Assembly: GCF_000447205.1 (NCBI RefSeq)
Contig: NZ_AUWY01000118.1
Coordinates: 62,001-126,000, forward strand
DNA: 64,000 bases
From: Sphingobium ummariense RL-3
GTDB lineage: Bacteria; Pseudomonadota; Alphaproteobacteria; Sphingomonadales; Sphingomonadaceae
Reading direction: 5' to 3'
The translations under genes and the position numbers were made by a program. Shown here in pieces: positions 19,781 to 28,884 of the stretch. Below the pieces are notes generated by a model. It was not told the origin of the DNA. It searched no databases and saw only the letters and a program-made list of their open reading frames with translations. The stretch's first letter is position 1. Each line of letters begins with the position of its first letter.

Positions 19781-21496
19781 ATGGGGGCGGAGTTTCTGGA
19801 TCTTCTCATCGTCGGCGCGGGGCCATCGGGGCTCCTGGCCTCGTCGATCGCTTCCGCCCTCGGCCTTAGTCATCAGGTCATCGAGAAGCGGAGCAGCCTT
19901 CACACCGAACCGTCGGCCCATGTGCTCAAGACGCATACGATGGAGGTTTACAGGCGCATCGGCGTCGCAGACGAGATCTTCCGATTGTGCACGCCGCCCG
20001 AGCTTCAGACCTGCATCGTCTGGTGCGAAAGCATCGGAGGGCTCACCTACGGCCGGCTGGATCTCACCAATCGCCGGGGCAAGGTGCCTCGGTTCATGAA
20101 CATCAGTCCGGTTCATTCGGCCAACTTGCCGCAGAGCGTCGTGGAGCCCCTCCTTCACGAACGGGCGAAGGTCTTGGCGGGGCATGATCCCGTGTCGTTC
20201 GGCGCGGCATTCGAAGATTTCACCCAGGATGCCGAGGGCGTCACCGTCACCGTCAGTCAACAGAGCGGCAGGCGGCAACTGCGCGCGCGCTACCTGATCG
20301 GTGCAGATGGGGCCGCAAGCGCCGTGCGCCGGCAGGCGGGTTTGCGCATGGACGGGCCGCAGGCACTCGCGCATTTCCTGGCGATCCATATCAAATCGGA
20401 CATGATGCCTTTTCTGGCACAGGACCCGGCGCTCATTTTCTTCATCCGGTCAGCCGGGCTTGAAGGCTTCTTCATCGTCCATCAACCGGTCGGGTCACAG
20501 GTATTCATGATGCGCTTCGATCCGGATAGCGCGCCCTTCGAAACCTTTGACGAAGCGCGATGCCGCAGCATCATGGAGGAGGTGTTCGGCCGTCCGCACG
20601 TCTTTTCGATCGCGGCCATCGATCGCTGGGCCATGTCCGCGCAAGTCGCGTCGGGCTATCGCAACGGCCGGGCATTCCTCGTCGGTGATGCCGGGCATCG
20701 CTTTCCGCCCACGGGCGGCCTCGGCCTCAACACCGGGGTCGAGGATGTGGAGAATCTGATCTGGAAGCTCGGCGCGGTCTTGCGCGGGGAGGCGGGCGAG
20801 ACGTTGCTGGACAGTTACGAAATGGAGTGCCGGCCCACAGCCGTGCGCAATACCAACCAGTCCGTACTGAACCATTCGCGCATGAGCGAGGTCGATCACT
20901 CGATCGGCTTCGATGGCGGCCCCACACCTTTTCAGGCGATCCTTGAGCAGTTGAAGGCCGACCCCGATGACGCTCGCTTTGCAAAAATTCAGGCTGCCAT
21001 CAACGGACAAATGCCCCATTTCTCCTTCCTGAAGCTGGAAGTCGCAGCATCGCCGAAGGAGGGGGCGTTCTTGCGGGCGGGCCGCGCCATCCCTCAGCCC
21101 GTGCCTGAGAACGAAGGCTATCAGCCCTCCTTCACGCCGGGCAGCCATCTGCCGCATTTCTGGGTTACAGCGGAATGTGCGTCCCTGGACACCCTCGCCT
21201 ATGACAGGCTGACGCTGTTCGTCCCCCGCGACCTGCAGGAGGTTTGGCGCGCTGCTGTGGGCGCGCTGCCGGTCGATTGGATGGCGGTGAAGATTGTGCC
21301 GCTTGATGCCGAGATGCGAAGCCCTCTAACCAGCGTCGGCGATTTCTGGGGAGGAACGCCCTTCGCCATGCTCGTGAGGCCGGACGGACGGATCGCCTGG
21401 GTCGAACCGGATGAGCCCGGCGACCGTGACGTGGAACTCGCGCGCGCCGTCGCCGAAATAACCGGCCGGCAGAGCGAGGGGACGTCTGCATTATGA
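19781..21496 (+). CDS. FAD-dependent aromatic monooxygenase (PheA/TfdB/MhpA-type flavoprotein hydroxylase)
   Basis: A 571-residue group A flavoprotein monooxygenase. The dinucleotide motif is LLIVGAGPSGLLASSIAS near the N-terminus. The D-G motif is YLIGADGAASAVRRQAG, and the second FAD motif FLVGDAGHRFPPTGGLGLNT is near residue 300. A C-terminal thioredoxin-like domain ends with a segment (LVRPDGRIAWVEP) typical of phenol-hydroxylase/MhpA-type members. It uses NAD(P)H and O2 to hydroxylate a phenolic ring in the cytoplasm. It heads an operon and overlaps the acyl-CoA dehydrogenase by ATGA. A close paralogue lies at 34967-36688. The exact substrate is unknown. Confidence 0.9.
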   Translation: MGAEFLDLLIVGAGPSGLLASSIASALGLSHQVIEKRSSLHTEPSAHVLKTHTMEVYRRIGVADEIFRLCTPPELQTCIVWCESIGGLTYGRLDLTNRRGKVPRFMNISPVHSANLPQSVVEPLLHERAKVLAGHDPVSFGAAFEDFTQDAEGVTVTVSQQSGRRQLRARYLIGADGAASAVRRQAGLRMDGPQALAHFLAIHIKSDMMPFLAQDPALIFFIRSAGLEGFFIVHQPVGSQVFMMRFDPDSAPFETFDEARCRSIMEEVFGRPHVFSIAAIDRWAMSAQVASGYRNGRAFLVGDAGHRFPPTGGLGLNTGVEDVENLIWKLGAVLRGEAGETLLDSYEMECRPTAVRNTNQSVLNHSRMSEVDHSIGFDGGPTPFQAILEQLKADPDDARFAKIQAAINGQMPHFSFLKLEVAASPKEGAFLRAGRAIPQPVPENEGYQPSFTPGSHLPHFWVTAECASLDTLAYDRLTLFVPRDLQEVWRAAVGALPVDWMAVKIVPLDAEMRSPLTSVGDFWGGTPFAMLVRPDGRIAWVEPDEPGDRDVELARAVAEITGRQSEGTSAL

Positions 21497-22638
21497 GCCT
21501 CGATCCGGAAACGTTCGAGCTTCTGCTTGCCGCCGTTAGACGTTTCGTCGATGAACGGTTGCGCCCGCTCGAAGCGGAGGTCGAGGCCCAGGACGCGGTC
21601 CCCGACGAGGTCATCGAGGAGATGCGAGCGCTCGGCCTGTTCGGCATGTCGATCGACCCGCAATATGGTGGCCTTGGGCTCTCGATGGTTGAGGAAGTCC
21701 ATGTGGCGATGGCTTTCGGCCATGCCACGCCGGCTTTCCGGTCCGTCTTCGGGACCAATGTGGGGATTGGCAGTCAGGGCCTGGTCATGGCCGGTTCGGA
21801 TGATCAGAAAGCGCGGTGGCTGCCGCTGATCGCGGCCGGCCAGATCATCACCAGCTTCGCGCTGACCGAGCCGGATGTGGGTTCGGACTCAGGGGCGGTG
21901 AAGACCAGGGCAAGGCGCGAAGGGGACGTCTATCGGCTTACGGGCACGAAGCGCTTCATCACCAATGCCGACAAGGCTTCCCTGTTCACGGTCATGGCGC
22001 GCACCGGCGATGCGCCGGGGGCAAAGGGCGTGACCGCTTTCCTCGTGCCGCGCGACCTTCCCGGCCTGTCGGTGGGCGAGCCGGAACGAAAGATGGGGCA
22101 GCGCGGGGCGAAAGTCGCGGATGTGATGTTCGATGACGTGGCCGTCCCGCTCGACAACAGGCTCGGCGCGGAGGGGGAAGGGTTCAGGATCGCGATGCGG
22201 GTGCTCGACCGCGGCCGCCTGCACATGGCTGCGCTTGCGGTAGGCCTTGCCGAGCGGCTGATCGAGGACAGCGTGGCTTACGCCCTGCAGCGCAGGCAGT
22301 TCGGAAAGCCTATTGCGGAACATCAGCTTGTCCAGGCGATGATCGCGGACTCCAAGACGGAAGCGCTCGCCGCGCGCGCCCTGGTGCTGGAAACGGCAGC
22401 GGCGAAGGATGCGGGGCGCGACGTCGTGCTGGAATGCGCATCGAGCAAGCTGTTCGCGACCGAGATGGTGGGGCGTGTGGCTGACCGCGCGGTCCAGATC
22501 TTCGGCGGGGCCGGCTATATAGCGGATTATGGCATCGAACGTCTGTATCGCGATGTGCGGCTGTTGCGGCTCTACGAGGGGACGAGCCAGATTCAGCAAT
22601 TGATCGTTGCCCGGGAGACGCTGCGTCGTGGCGGCTAA
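21493..22638 (+). CDS. acyl-CoA dehydrogenase
   Basis: A 381-residue protein of classical length. It shows the N-terminal helical domain (DEVIEEMRALGLFGMSIDPQ), the FAD/substrate segment FALTEPDVGSDSGAVKTRA, KRFITNADKA, and the C-terminal bundle with RRQFGKPIAEHQLVQAMIAD and YEGTSQIQQLIVARE. The last segment sits where many family members have the catalytic Glu. It introduces the 2,3-double bond in an acyl-CoA, with electrons passing to ETF. It is coupled to the hydroxylase upstream and adjoins a FadB/J-like gene, so the operon processes a CoA-linked side chain or ring-cleavage product. Confidence 0.92.
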   Translation: MSLDPETFELLLAAVRRFVDERLRPLEAEVEAQDAVPDEVIEEMRALGLFGMSIDPQYGGLGLSMVEEVHVAMAFGHATPAFRSVFGTNVGIGSQGLVMAGSDDQKARWLPLIAAGQIITSFALTEPDVGSDSGAVKTRARREGDVYRLTGTKRFITNADKASLFTVMARTGDAPGAKGVTAFLVPRDLPGLSVGEPERKMGQRGAKVADVMFDDVAVPLDNRLGAEGEGFRIAMRVLDRGRLHMAALAVGLAERLIEDSVAYALQRRQFGKPIAEHQLVQAMIADSKTEALAARALVLETAAAKDAGRDVVLECASSKLFATEMVGRVADRAVQIFGGAGYIADYGIERLYRDVRLLRLYEGTSQIQQLIVARETLRRGG

Positions 22639-22668
22639 ACTCAAATCGGACACCCCGGGGAGGCCGGT

Positions 22669-24717
22669 ATTTTAACGGTCGAGTATAGCCTCGAAGGGAC
22701 TGTCGCGGTCATCCAAATAAATAGTCCGCCTGTTAACGCGCTCTCGCATGGCGTGCGTTCCGGATTGATGCGGGCGATCACTCGTGCCCTCGCTGAAGAC
22801 GCGGTCGAAGCCATCGTCATTGCCGGATCTCAGAAGATTTTCTCGGGCGGCGCGGACATTCGCGAGTTCGGCCAGCCCGCCCAATACCCCTCGCTCGTGG
22901 ATGTGATCGATGCGATCGAGCAGTCGCCCAAGCCCGTGGTGGCTGCGATCCACGGCGTGGCTCTCGGCGGCGGACTGGAACTGACATTGGCCTGCCATGG
23001 CAGGCTTGCCGCTGACGGCGCACGGCTTGGCTTGCCTGAGGTCACGTTGGGTCTGATCCCCGGCGCGGGTGGCACGCAGCGCCTGCCGCGCCTTGTTCCG
23101 CTAACGCAGGCCCTGCCGATGCTGGTGCTGGGCGAGCCGGTGGACGCCTCATCTGCTGCTGCGTGCGGCTTGATCGATCGAGCCGTCGAGCCGGAAGCCC
23201 TGTTTAAAGCGACCCAAGACTTGGCGCTCGATTTGGCGCGACGGCCTTTGCGGATGACGCGTGATCTACCGGTCAGGGCGATCGGCGACGCCAACGCGCT
23301 GATCGAGGCCTTCTCACTAAAGCACGAAGCCCGTATAAAGGGGCGTGACGCGCCGGCGGCGGCGCTAGCGGCCTTGCGTGATGCCGTGTCCCAGCCCGTT
23401 GAGACCGCACTGGCCCGCGAGCGGGCCGTTTCCCTCGACCTGCGCGCGGGGGCGCAGTCGCGCGCGCTCAGGCACCTCCATTTCGCGGAAAGGCAGGTGT
23501 TCCGCTATCCCGGGCTCGAATCGGCTTCACCACGCGCGATCGAACGGGTCGGGATCGTCGGCGCCGGCACCATGGGGAGGGGCATCGCTCTCTCGATGAT
23601 TTCCGCAGGCTTGCCGGTCACGCTGGTCGAGCCGAAGGCCGACATTCTGGGCCATGCGCGCACCGCTATCGCGAATAGCCTGGCCAGCAGCGTCGCCAAG
23701 GGCAGGATGCTGGAGGCCGATGGGGTTGCCGCCTCGCAGCGCCTGACCTGCGCGGCCGACCTTGCAAGTCTGGACGATGCCGATCTCATCGTGGAAGCGG
23801 CCTATGAGCGGATGGAGGTCAAGCAGGACATTTTCGCGAGACTCGACCAAGTGGCGAGGCCGGGCGCGATGTTGGCCTCCAACACGTCTTATCTGGATAT
23901 CGACGCGATCGCCTCTGCTACCCGCCGTCCGCAAGACGTCGTGGGATTGCACTTTTTTTCACCCGCCAACCTCATGAGGCTGCTGGAGATCGTGCGCGGC
24001 GACCGAACGGCGCCGGATGTCCTTGCGACCAGCCTGGCTCTGGCCCGGCGGATCGCGAAAATTCCGGTGGTGGCGGGCAACTGCCATGGATTTATCGGCA
24101 ACCGCATGCTGGCCGTGCGCCGGGCGCAGGCGGAAGCGATGCTCACCGAGGGCGCCGACATCGGCGAGATGGACGAGGTGGTCGAATCTTTCGGGTTTCC
24201 GATGGGGCCGTTCCGCATGGCGGACCTCGCCGGACTCGATCTGGGCTGGAGCGCGGCCATCTCGCGCGGAGCCTCGATCCGCGAACGGTTAAACGAGGCG
24301 GGTCGGCACGGACAAAAGGCCGGAGCCGGCTTCTACGACTATGACGCGGCGGGAAAGCCGAGCCCGTCCTCAGTGGTGATGGACCTTGTTCGAGGATTTG
24401 CGGCGGCGCGTGGGATAGTCCAGCGCCGGATCGGCCGGGACGAGATGCGCACGCGGTTGTTCCTGCCGATGATCGATGAAGGCGTCCGTATCCTCGCCGA
24501 AGGCATCGCGCTGCGCCCGGGGGACATCGATGTGGTGTGGGTCAATGGCTATGGCTGGCCCCGTCATACCGGCGGGCCTATGCACTATGCCGAGGCAATG
24601 GGGCTCGCCGAGGTGGCGAACGGCCTGAGCGCTATTGGACTGAAACCGTCCCGGGCGTTGAGCGACCTTGTCGCGGCCGGAGCGCCGCTCGCCAGCTTGG
24701 CGCATCCAGAGGCCTGA
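22669..24717 (+). CDS. bifunctional enoyl-CoA hydratase/3-hydroxyacyl-CoA dehydrogenase (FadB/FadJ-like)
   Basis: The crotonase homology begins before any ATG, GTG or TTG: the frame after the preceding stop reads ILTVEYSLEGTVAVIQINSP then PVNALSHGVRSGL. The strongest ribosome site, GGGGAGG (22657-22663), lies 5 bp before an ATT at 22669, which I take as a rare start giving 682 residues. A GTG at 22753 would delete the first crotonase strands. The crotonase half has SGGADIREFG and ALGGGLELTLACHGRLA. The dehydrogenase half starts RVGIVGAGTMGRGIALSMIS, with NTSYLDIDAIA and LHFFSPANLMRLLEIVRG later. It performs two successive beta-oxidation steps. The ATT start is unproven. Confidence 0.85.
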   Translation: MLTVEYSLEGTVAVIQINSPPVNALSHGVRSGLMRAITRALAEDAVEAIVIAGSQKIFSGGADIREFGQPAQYPSLVDVIDAIEQSPKPVVAAIHGVALGGGLELTLACHGRLAADGARLGLPEVTLGLIPGAGGTQRLPRLVPLTQALPMLVLGEPVDASSAAACGLIDRAVEPEALFKATQDLALDLARRPLRMTRDLPVRAIGDANALIEAFSLKHEARIKGRDAPAAALAALRDAVSQPVETALARERAVSLDLRAGAQSRALRHLHFAERQVFRYPGLESASPRAIERVGIVGAGTMGRGIALSMISAGLPVTLVEPKADILGHARTAIANSLASSVAKGRMLEADGVAASQRLTCAADLASLDDADLIVEAAYERMEVKQDIFARLDQVARPGAMLASNTSYLDIDAIASATRRPQDVVGLHFFSPANLMRLLEIVRGDRTAPDVLATSLALARRIAKIPVVAGNCHGFIGNRMLAVRRAQAEAMLTEGADIGEMDEVVESFGFPMGPFRMADLAGLDLGWSAAISRGASIRERLNEAGRHGQKAGAGFYDYDAAGKPSPSSVVMDLVRGFAAARGIVQRRIGRDEMRTRLFLPMIDEGVRILAEGIALRPGDIDVVWVNGYGWPRHTGGPMHYAEAMGLAEVANGLSAIGLKPSRALSDLVAAGAPLASLAHPEA

Positions 24718-24745
24718 TATCCATCTGACCCAATGGAGATACAGC

Positions 24746-25399
24746 ATGACAATTACGCTTTACCACTTTCCTGCCGCTTGCTCGCGCGTGACGATGAACG
24801 CGCTCGAGGAAATCGGCCTCGCCTATCAGGACATCGCCGTTAACATGCGGACATCCGAACAGAAGAGCCTCGACTATCTGTCGATCAATCCCAAGGGTAA
24901 GGTGCCGGCGCTGGATGTCGACGGGCGAATCATGACCGAGAATGCGGCAATCCTTTGGTTTCTCCATACACGCTACCCGGATGCGGCTCTCTTGCCTGCC
25001 GATGACGATCCACGCGTTGCGCACCAGGGACTGATCGACCTGGTCTGGTGTTCCGGGACGATCCATCCGATGGTGCGACAGATCCGCATGCCTGCCAAAT
25101 GGACCACGGACGATCCGGCTGGGGTGAAGGTTGATGGCATGGAGAAGCTCGCCCAGGAGTGCTCGGCGATCGCGGATCGCATAGGAGAGGACTGGTGGTA
25201 TGGCTCCCGCTGGTCGATTATCGACACCTATATCTACTGGGCCTACAGCACGGCTGCGAAGGGCGGCTTCGCGCTGGACCGTTATCCCACGCTGCTGGCG
25301 CATGCGGAGCGGGTTCGAGCGCGCCCGGCCTTCCTGCGCGCGCTGGCCCGCGAGCAGGCGGCGCTGGACGGCATGGGCGTCGCCGACCTCATGCTCTGA
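24746..25399 (+). CDS. glutathione S-transferase family protein
   Basis: A 217-residue protein with the ATG at 24746 preceded by GGAG. The N-terminal thioredoxin fold starts MTITLYHFPAACSRVTMNAL, where the Cys-Ser is in the glutathione-activating position. It continues with LSINPKGKVPALDVDG, which contains the cis-Pro, and TENAAILWFL. The C-terminal helical domain (residues 90-217) includes GSRWSIIDTYIYWAY, the N-capping-box-like motif. In ring-cleavage operons GSTs often isomerise maleyl-type intermediates or remove substituents; which applies here is inference. It is the last gene of the operon beginning at 19781. Confidence 0.88.
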   Translation: MTITLYHFPAACSRVTMNALEEIGLAYQDIAVNMRTSEQKSLDYLSINPKGKVPALDVDGRIMTENAAILWFLHTRYPDAALLPADDDPRVAHQGLIDLVWCSGTIHPMVRQIRMPAKWTTDDPAGVKVDGMEKLAQECSAIADRIGEDWWYGSRWSIIDTYIYWAYSTAAKGGFALDRYPTLLAHAERVRARPAFLRALAREQAALDGMGVADLML

Positions 25400-25515
25400 G
25401 TGCTTCCCGAAACGCCTGCTCCTGCGCACTGGTGCTCCGATCGACGATGACAGGGGTTCGGCGCGGCCTAGGCCATTCATGACGCGCGAGCGGCAGCAAT
25501 TGCTTCGACAAATTT

Positions 25516-25588
25516 AGGCATGCCAAATTCGCAGGATAATATTAAAAAGCGCAAGATTGTCGTTGCATAATCCTAATATGGCATGCCA
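25516..25588. promoter_or_regulatory. operator pair for the second TonB receptor/GntR regulator unit
   Basis: AGGCATGCCA at 25516-25525 (9 of 10 matches) and a perfect TGGCATGCCA at 25579-25588, again 63 bp start to start. A candidate -35 (TTGCAT, 25563-25568) and -10-like CATAAG (25587-25592) would put the proximal palindrome across the spacer and -10. The receptor ATG is 52 bp after the proximal site. The rest of the 240-bp gap after the GST gene shows nothing else. Confidence 0.85.
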
Positions 25589-25639
25589 TAAGCTGTGTGC
25601 ACCGTCCAGAGAGACGCGGCATATTGGAGGGGCAGAGAG

Positions 25640-27967
25640 ATGAAGCCTTCGCGCAAGACATTGATGATCGGCACCGCAATCCTGGCAATGGCGACAACCC
25701 GTGCCGGGGCCACTGAGGCAGCAGTCGACAACCAGAATGTGTCGCCGACAGCTCCGGACGCTCAAGCGGATGCAAGTGTCGCGGATATCGTCGTGACCGC
25801 CAACAAGAGGTCCGAAAGCATTCAGCGGGTGCCGATATCCGTCGTCGCCATCGCTCCACAGATATTGAAAGAGGCTGGCGTCGTCAGCACCATCCAGCTT
25901 CAGCAGACGGTGCCGGGCATATCCTTCTCTCCATCCGGGGAGTCCAAGCTTAATAGCTTTTATGTCCGCGGCGTGGGCACCTATGCGCTCGCCTCCACGC
26001 TTGAATCTTCGGTTGGCGTCGCTGTCGATGGCGTGCCATTGGCGCGGGTGGGCGGCAGCATATCCGATCTGGTCGATATCGAGCGGGTCGAGGTCTTGAA
26101 GGGCCCTCAGGGCATGCTGTTTGGCAAGAACGCGACGGCCGGCCTGATCAGCATCGTGACCCGCAAGCCCGAACTGGGCGTCAATGGCGGCGCGATCAAC
26201 CTGTCCTACGGCTCCCATAACGAGTTCAATATCGACGCGACCGTCAACATGGCCCTTGGCGAGAAGGCAGCCCTGCGGATGAGTGCGTGGCGATTTGGGC
26301 ATGACGGCTTCGTGAAGGGGCTGGATGGGCGCGAATATCTCGACAAGAACAGCTATGGTTTCCGCGCCGCCCTGACGCTCGCGCCGTCCGATCGGGTGCG
26401 CATCACGCTGATGGGTCAGTTCGACGGGAAAGACGAGCATGGCACGGCCTTCACCTATCGAAAGTTCAACAACACGCCGCCGTTCGGATCAATCGTGGAA
26501 GCATGGGAGACATCGCGCGGCATCGTTCCGTCGCCGACCAATCTGGTCGCCGATCCGGGACCTCGGCCCCGTGCCGCTGCGAAAAACTATTATCTGACCG
26601 GATTGATCGATGTCGATCTGGGCGGCGGATACTCGCTCGCGTCCGTGACATCCTATCGCAAGGTCAACAGCAGTGGCCAGATGGACCCTTTCCTGTCGAC
26701 CTCGCCGCTCGTCCGTTTGCTGCGGCTGGACGATCAGGAAATCTATCACCAGATCACGCAGGAGTTGCGGGTCGCATCGCCAACGGACCAGCCGCTGAGC
26801 TTTGTCGCGGGTCTGTTCTATTATTATTTCAGCGACAAGGACGTGCAGCACCAGACCTTCTTCGGCGTGCCGGTGCCCGGCGTTTCCTCCTATGGCCGAC
26901 GTATCCAGGTCGACAACACCCTACGCAACATCGCCGCGTTCGGCGAATTGACCTATCGGATCACACCGGGCCTTCGCATCATCGCTGGCGTGCGGCAGTC
27001 GCATGACTCCATCAGCGGTTCGCTGGACCGTTCAAGGATCGGCGTCGATGCCGGCCCGGTTCCGGCGAGCAATAGCGTCTTCGCCTACACGCCCAAGGAT
27101 CGGGGCTACAGCGCGACCTCCTATCGCGTCGGCGTCCAAGCCGATCTGGCGCGCGATGTCATGGCCTACGCCACCGCGTCGCGCGGCTACAAGGCTCCCG
27201 GCTACAACCTGACCCAGACCTTGGCGGCCGGTACTGTCGTCAACGATACGCGGGTGGATGCGGAGATCGCCAAATCCTATGAAATCGGGATCAAATCGCA
27301 ATTTTTCGACCGGCGCCTGACCGTCAATGTGGCAGCATTCCATTCGATCTTCAGCAATTTCCAGACGACCGTCGGCCTGCCCACGACCCCGCAGATATTC
27401 GTCATCCAGAATGCGGGTGAACTGAAATCAAGCGGTGTCGAATTCGACATCTCAGCGCGTCCGACGGCCGGTCTGTCCTTGGGGATCAACGGCGCCTATA
27501 TCAACGCGCGTTACACCGACTTCAACAATGCGGCCTGCTATCCCACGCAGCCGACGCTGCCGGCAGGAAGCGCCCTGCAGCCCGGCTTCTGCGTGGGCGG
27601 GGTGCAGACGCTGAATGGCTGGACGCTGGCGCAATCACCCAAATGGAGCTTCAATGCGTCGGCGCGGTACCAGACAGCGCTTGGCGACAACTTTAAAGGT
27701 TTCATCGGCGGCAACTATTCCTTTCGCAGTCGCACCTATTACGAAGCTGCCCGCAATCCGGGCGAAGTGCAGGATCCTTACGGCTTTTTCAACCTGACCG
27801 TGGGGGTGGGGCCGTCGGACGAGCGCTGGACCCTGTCTTTCTATGCGAGAAACCTGTTCAAGGAGAATTTCGTCGCCCGCGTCCGGCAGAATTTCAACAG
27901 CTTCTACCAAATGCCCGCCTGGGAGGCGCAGCGGCGCTTTGGCGCGCAATTGTCGGCGCGTTTTTGA
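25640..27967 (+). CDS. TonB-dependent outer-membrane receptor
   Basis: A 775-residue protein with the ATG at 25640, preceded by GGAGGGGCAGAGAG. The signal peptide ends near TTRAGA. A TonB box (ADIVVTANKRSESIQRVPIS) is followed by a plug with FYVRGVGTYA and IERVEVLKGPQGMLFGKNAT. The barrel ends in QLSARF with a terminal aromatic residue. It lies behind a shared-type operator pair and just upstream of the cluster's GntR regulator (68 bp). It is therefore probably the second import route for the substrate or a metabolite of this island. It does not resemble siderophore receptors as much as the receptor at 45008 does. Confidence 0.92.
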   Translation: MKPSRKTLMIGTAILAMATTRAGATEAAVDNQNVSPTAPDAQADASVADIVVTANKRSESIQRVPISVVAIAPQILKEAGVVSTIQLQQTVPGISFSPSGESKLNSFYVRGVGTYALASTLESSVGVAVDGVPLARVGGSISDLVDIERVEVLKGPQGMLFGKNATAGLISIVTRKPELGVNGGAINLSYGSHNEFNIDATVNMALGEKAALRMSAWRFGHDGFVKGLDGREYLDKNSYGFRAALTLAPSDRVRITLMGQFDGKDEHGTAFTYRKFNNTPPFGSIVEAWETSRGIVPSPTNLVADPGPRPRAAAKNYYLTGLIDVDLGGGYSLASVTSYRKVNSSGQMDPFLSTSPLVRLLRLDDQEIYHQITQELRVASPTDQPLSFVAGLFYYYFSDKDVQHQTFFGVPVPGVSSYGRRIQVDNTLRNIAAFGELTYRITPGLRIIAGVRQSHDSISGSLDRSRIGVDAGPVPASNSVFAYTPKDRGYSATSYRVGVQADLARDVMAYATASRGYKAPGYNLTQTLAAGTVVNDTRVDAEIAKSYEIGIKSQFFDRRLTVNVAAFHSIFSNFQTTVGLPTTPQIFVIQNAGELKSSGVEFDISARPTAGLSLGINGAYINARYTDFNNAACYPTQPTLPAGSALQPGFCVGGVQTLNGWTLAQSPKWSFNASARYQTALGDNFKGFIGGNYSFRSRTYYEAARNPGEVQDPYGFFNLTVGVGPSDERWTLSFYARNLFKENFVARVRQNFNSFYQMPAWEAQRRFGAQLSARF

Positions 27968-28035
27968 AAATGACCGTTTCCGCGCTACTCGACTCGCGGC
28001 CGCATCTGTTGCGCGCGCCCGAAAGGAGTGGATCA

Positions 28036-28788
28036 ATGTCGACACGCGGAGAAGCCGTTACCCTGAAGCTGCGGGAGATGATCGTCGCGCGGGAATTGCC
28101 TCCCGGGTCACGCGTGACCGAACGGGATTTGGCGGCGGCGCTCGGTGTATCGCGCACGCCGGTGCGCGTGGCGCTGGGCATATTGGAGGCGGAGGGGCTG
28201 GTGTCCGGCTCCCCCAACAAGGGCTTCATCGTCAATGATTTCAGCATCGACGATATCTTGTCCGCCTTCGACGTGCGCGGCGCGCTGGAAGGGCTGGCGG
28301 CCAGCACGGCGATCGAGCGCGGCCTATCTCCCGACGCGCTTGAGAAGCTGGAAGCGTGCGTGCGTGAAGGAGACGCGCTGGTGCGGTCGGGGCTGTGCGG
28401 GGCGGACGACATGCGGCGGTGGTCGCTGGCGAACGAAACCTTCCACCGGACGCTGATCGAGGCGGCGGGTCTGCCTACCCTGGAAAAGGTGCACGCCTTC
28501 ATGTCGCGCATGCCGCTGGTTGCGCCGGTCGCGATCATGTTCACCAGCGACAAGCGGGACGACGCCCATGCGCGCATGTGCGACGCGCACAGCGACCACA
28601 TGCACATCATGGACGCGATCCGGCAGGGGCAATCGGCGCGCGCCGATTTTTTGATGCGCGAACATATGCACCGTTCCCGCGAGCATTTGGGCAGGCTCCT
28701 GAACATGGGGGCCAAGGCTGGGGCGCAAACGGACCGCGAGCCAGCCAAGCGGAGGCGAAAAGTTAAAATGGCTGTGGATGGCGATTGA
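28036..28788 (+). CDS. GntR-family transcriptional regulator, FCD (FadR) subfamily
   Basis: A 250-residue protein. The start at 28036 has AAAGGAG 7 bp upstream; an in-frame start at 27970 lacks one. The winged helix is near residues 10-65: LKLREMIVARELPPGSRVTE then RDLAAALGVSRTPVRVALGI. The C-terminal FCD helical domain carries metal/ligand-type His residues in NETFHRTLIEAAG and HSDHMHIMDAI and in REHMHRSREHL. The family responds to small organic acids or acyl-CoAs. It is the only DNA-binding regulator in the 30-kb island and sits in the transcript driven by one of the palindrome pairs. It is thus the best candidate to bind TGGCATGCCA, with feedback on itself (inference). Confidence 0.9.
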   Translation: MSTRGEAVTLKLREMIVARELPPGSRVTERDLAAALGVSRTPVRVALGILEAEGLVSGSPNKGFIVNDFSIDDILSAFDVRGALEGLAASTAIERGLSPDALEKLEACVREGDALVRSGLCGADDMRRWSLANETFHRTLIEAAGLPTLEKVHAFMSRMPLVAPVAIMFTSDKRDDAHARMCDAHSDHMHIMDAIRQGQSARADFLMREHMHRSREHLGRLLNMGAKAGAQTDREPAKRRRKVKMAVDGD

Positions 28789-28884
28789 TGTGGTTGGCCG
28801 GTCCGTCGGGGGCGAAGGCAGGGCGACGATGCAATCGTTCGCTCCAAAAAAATTCGGGCTGCGCGATGGCCAAGGAGTGAAAGC

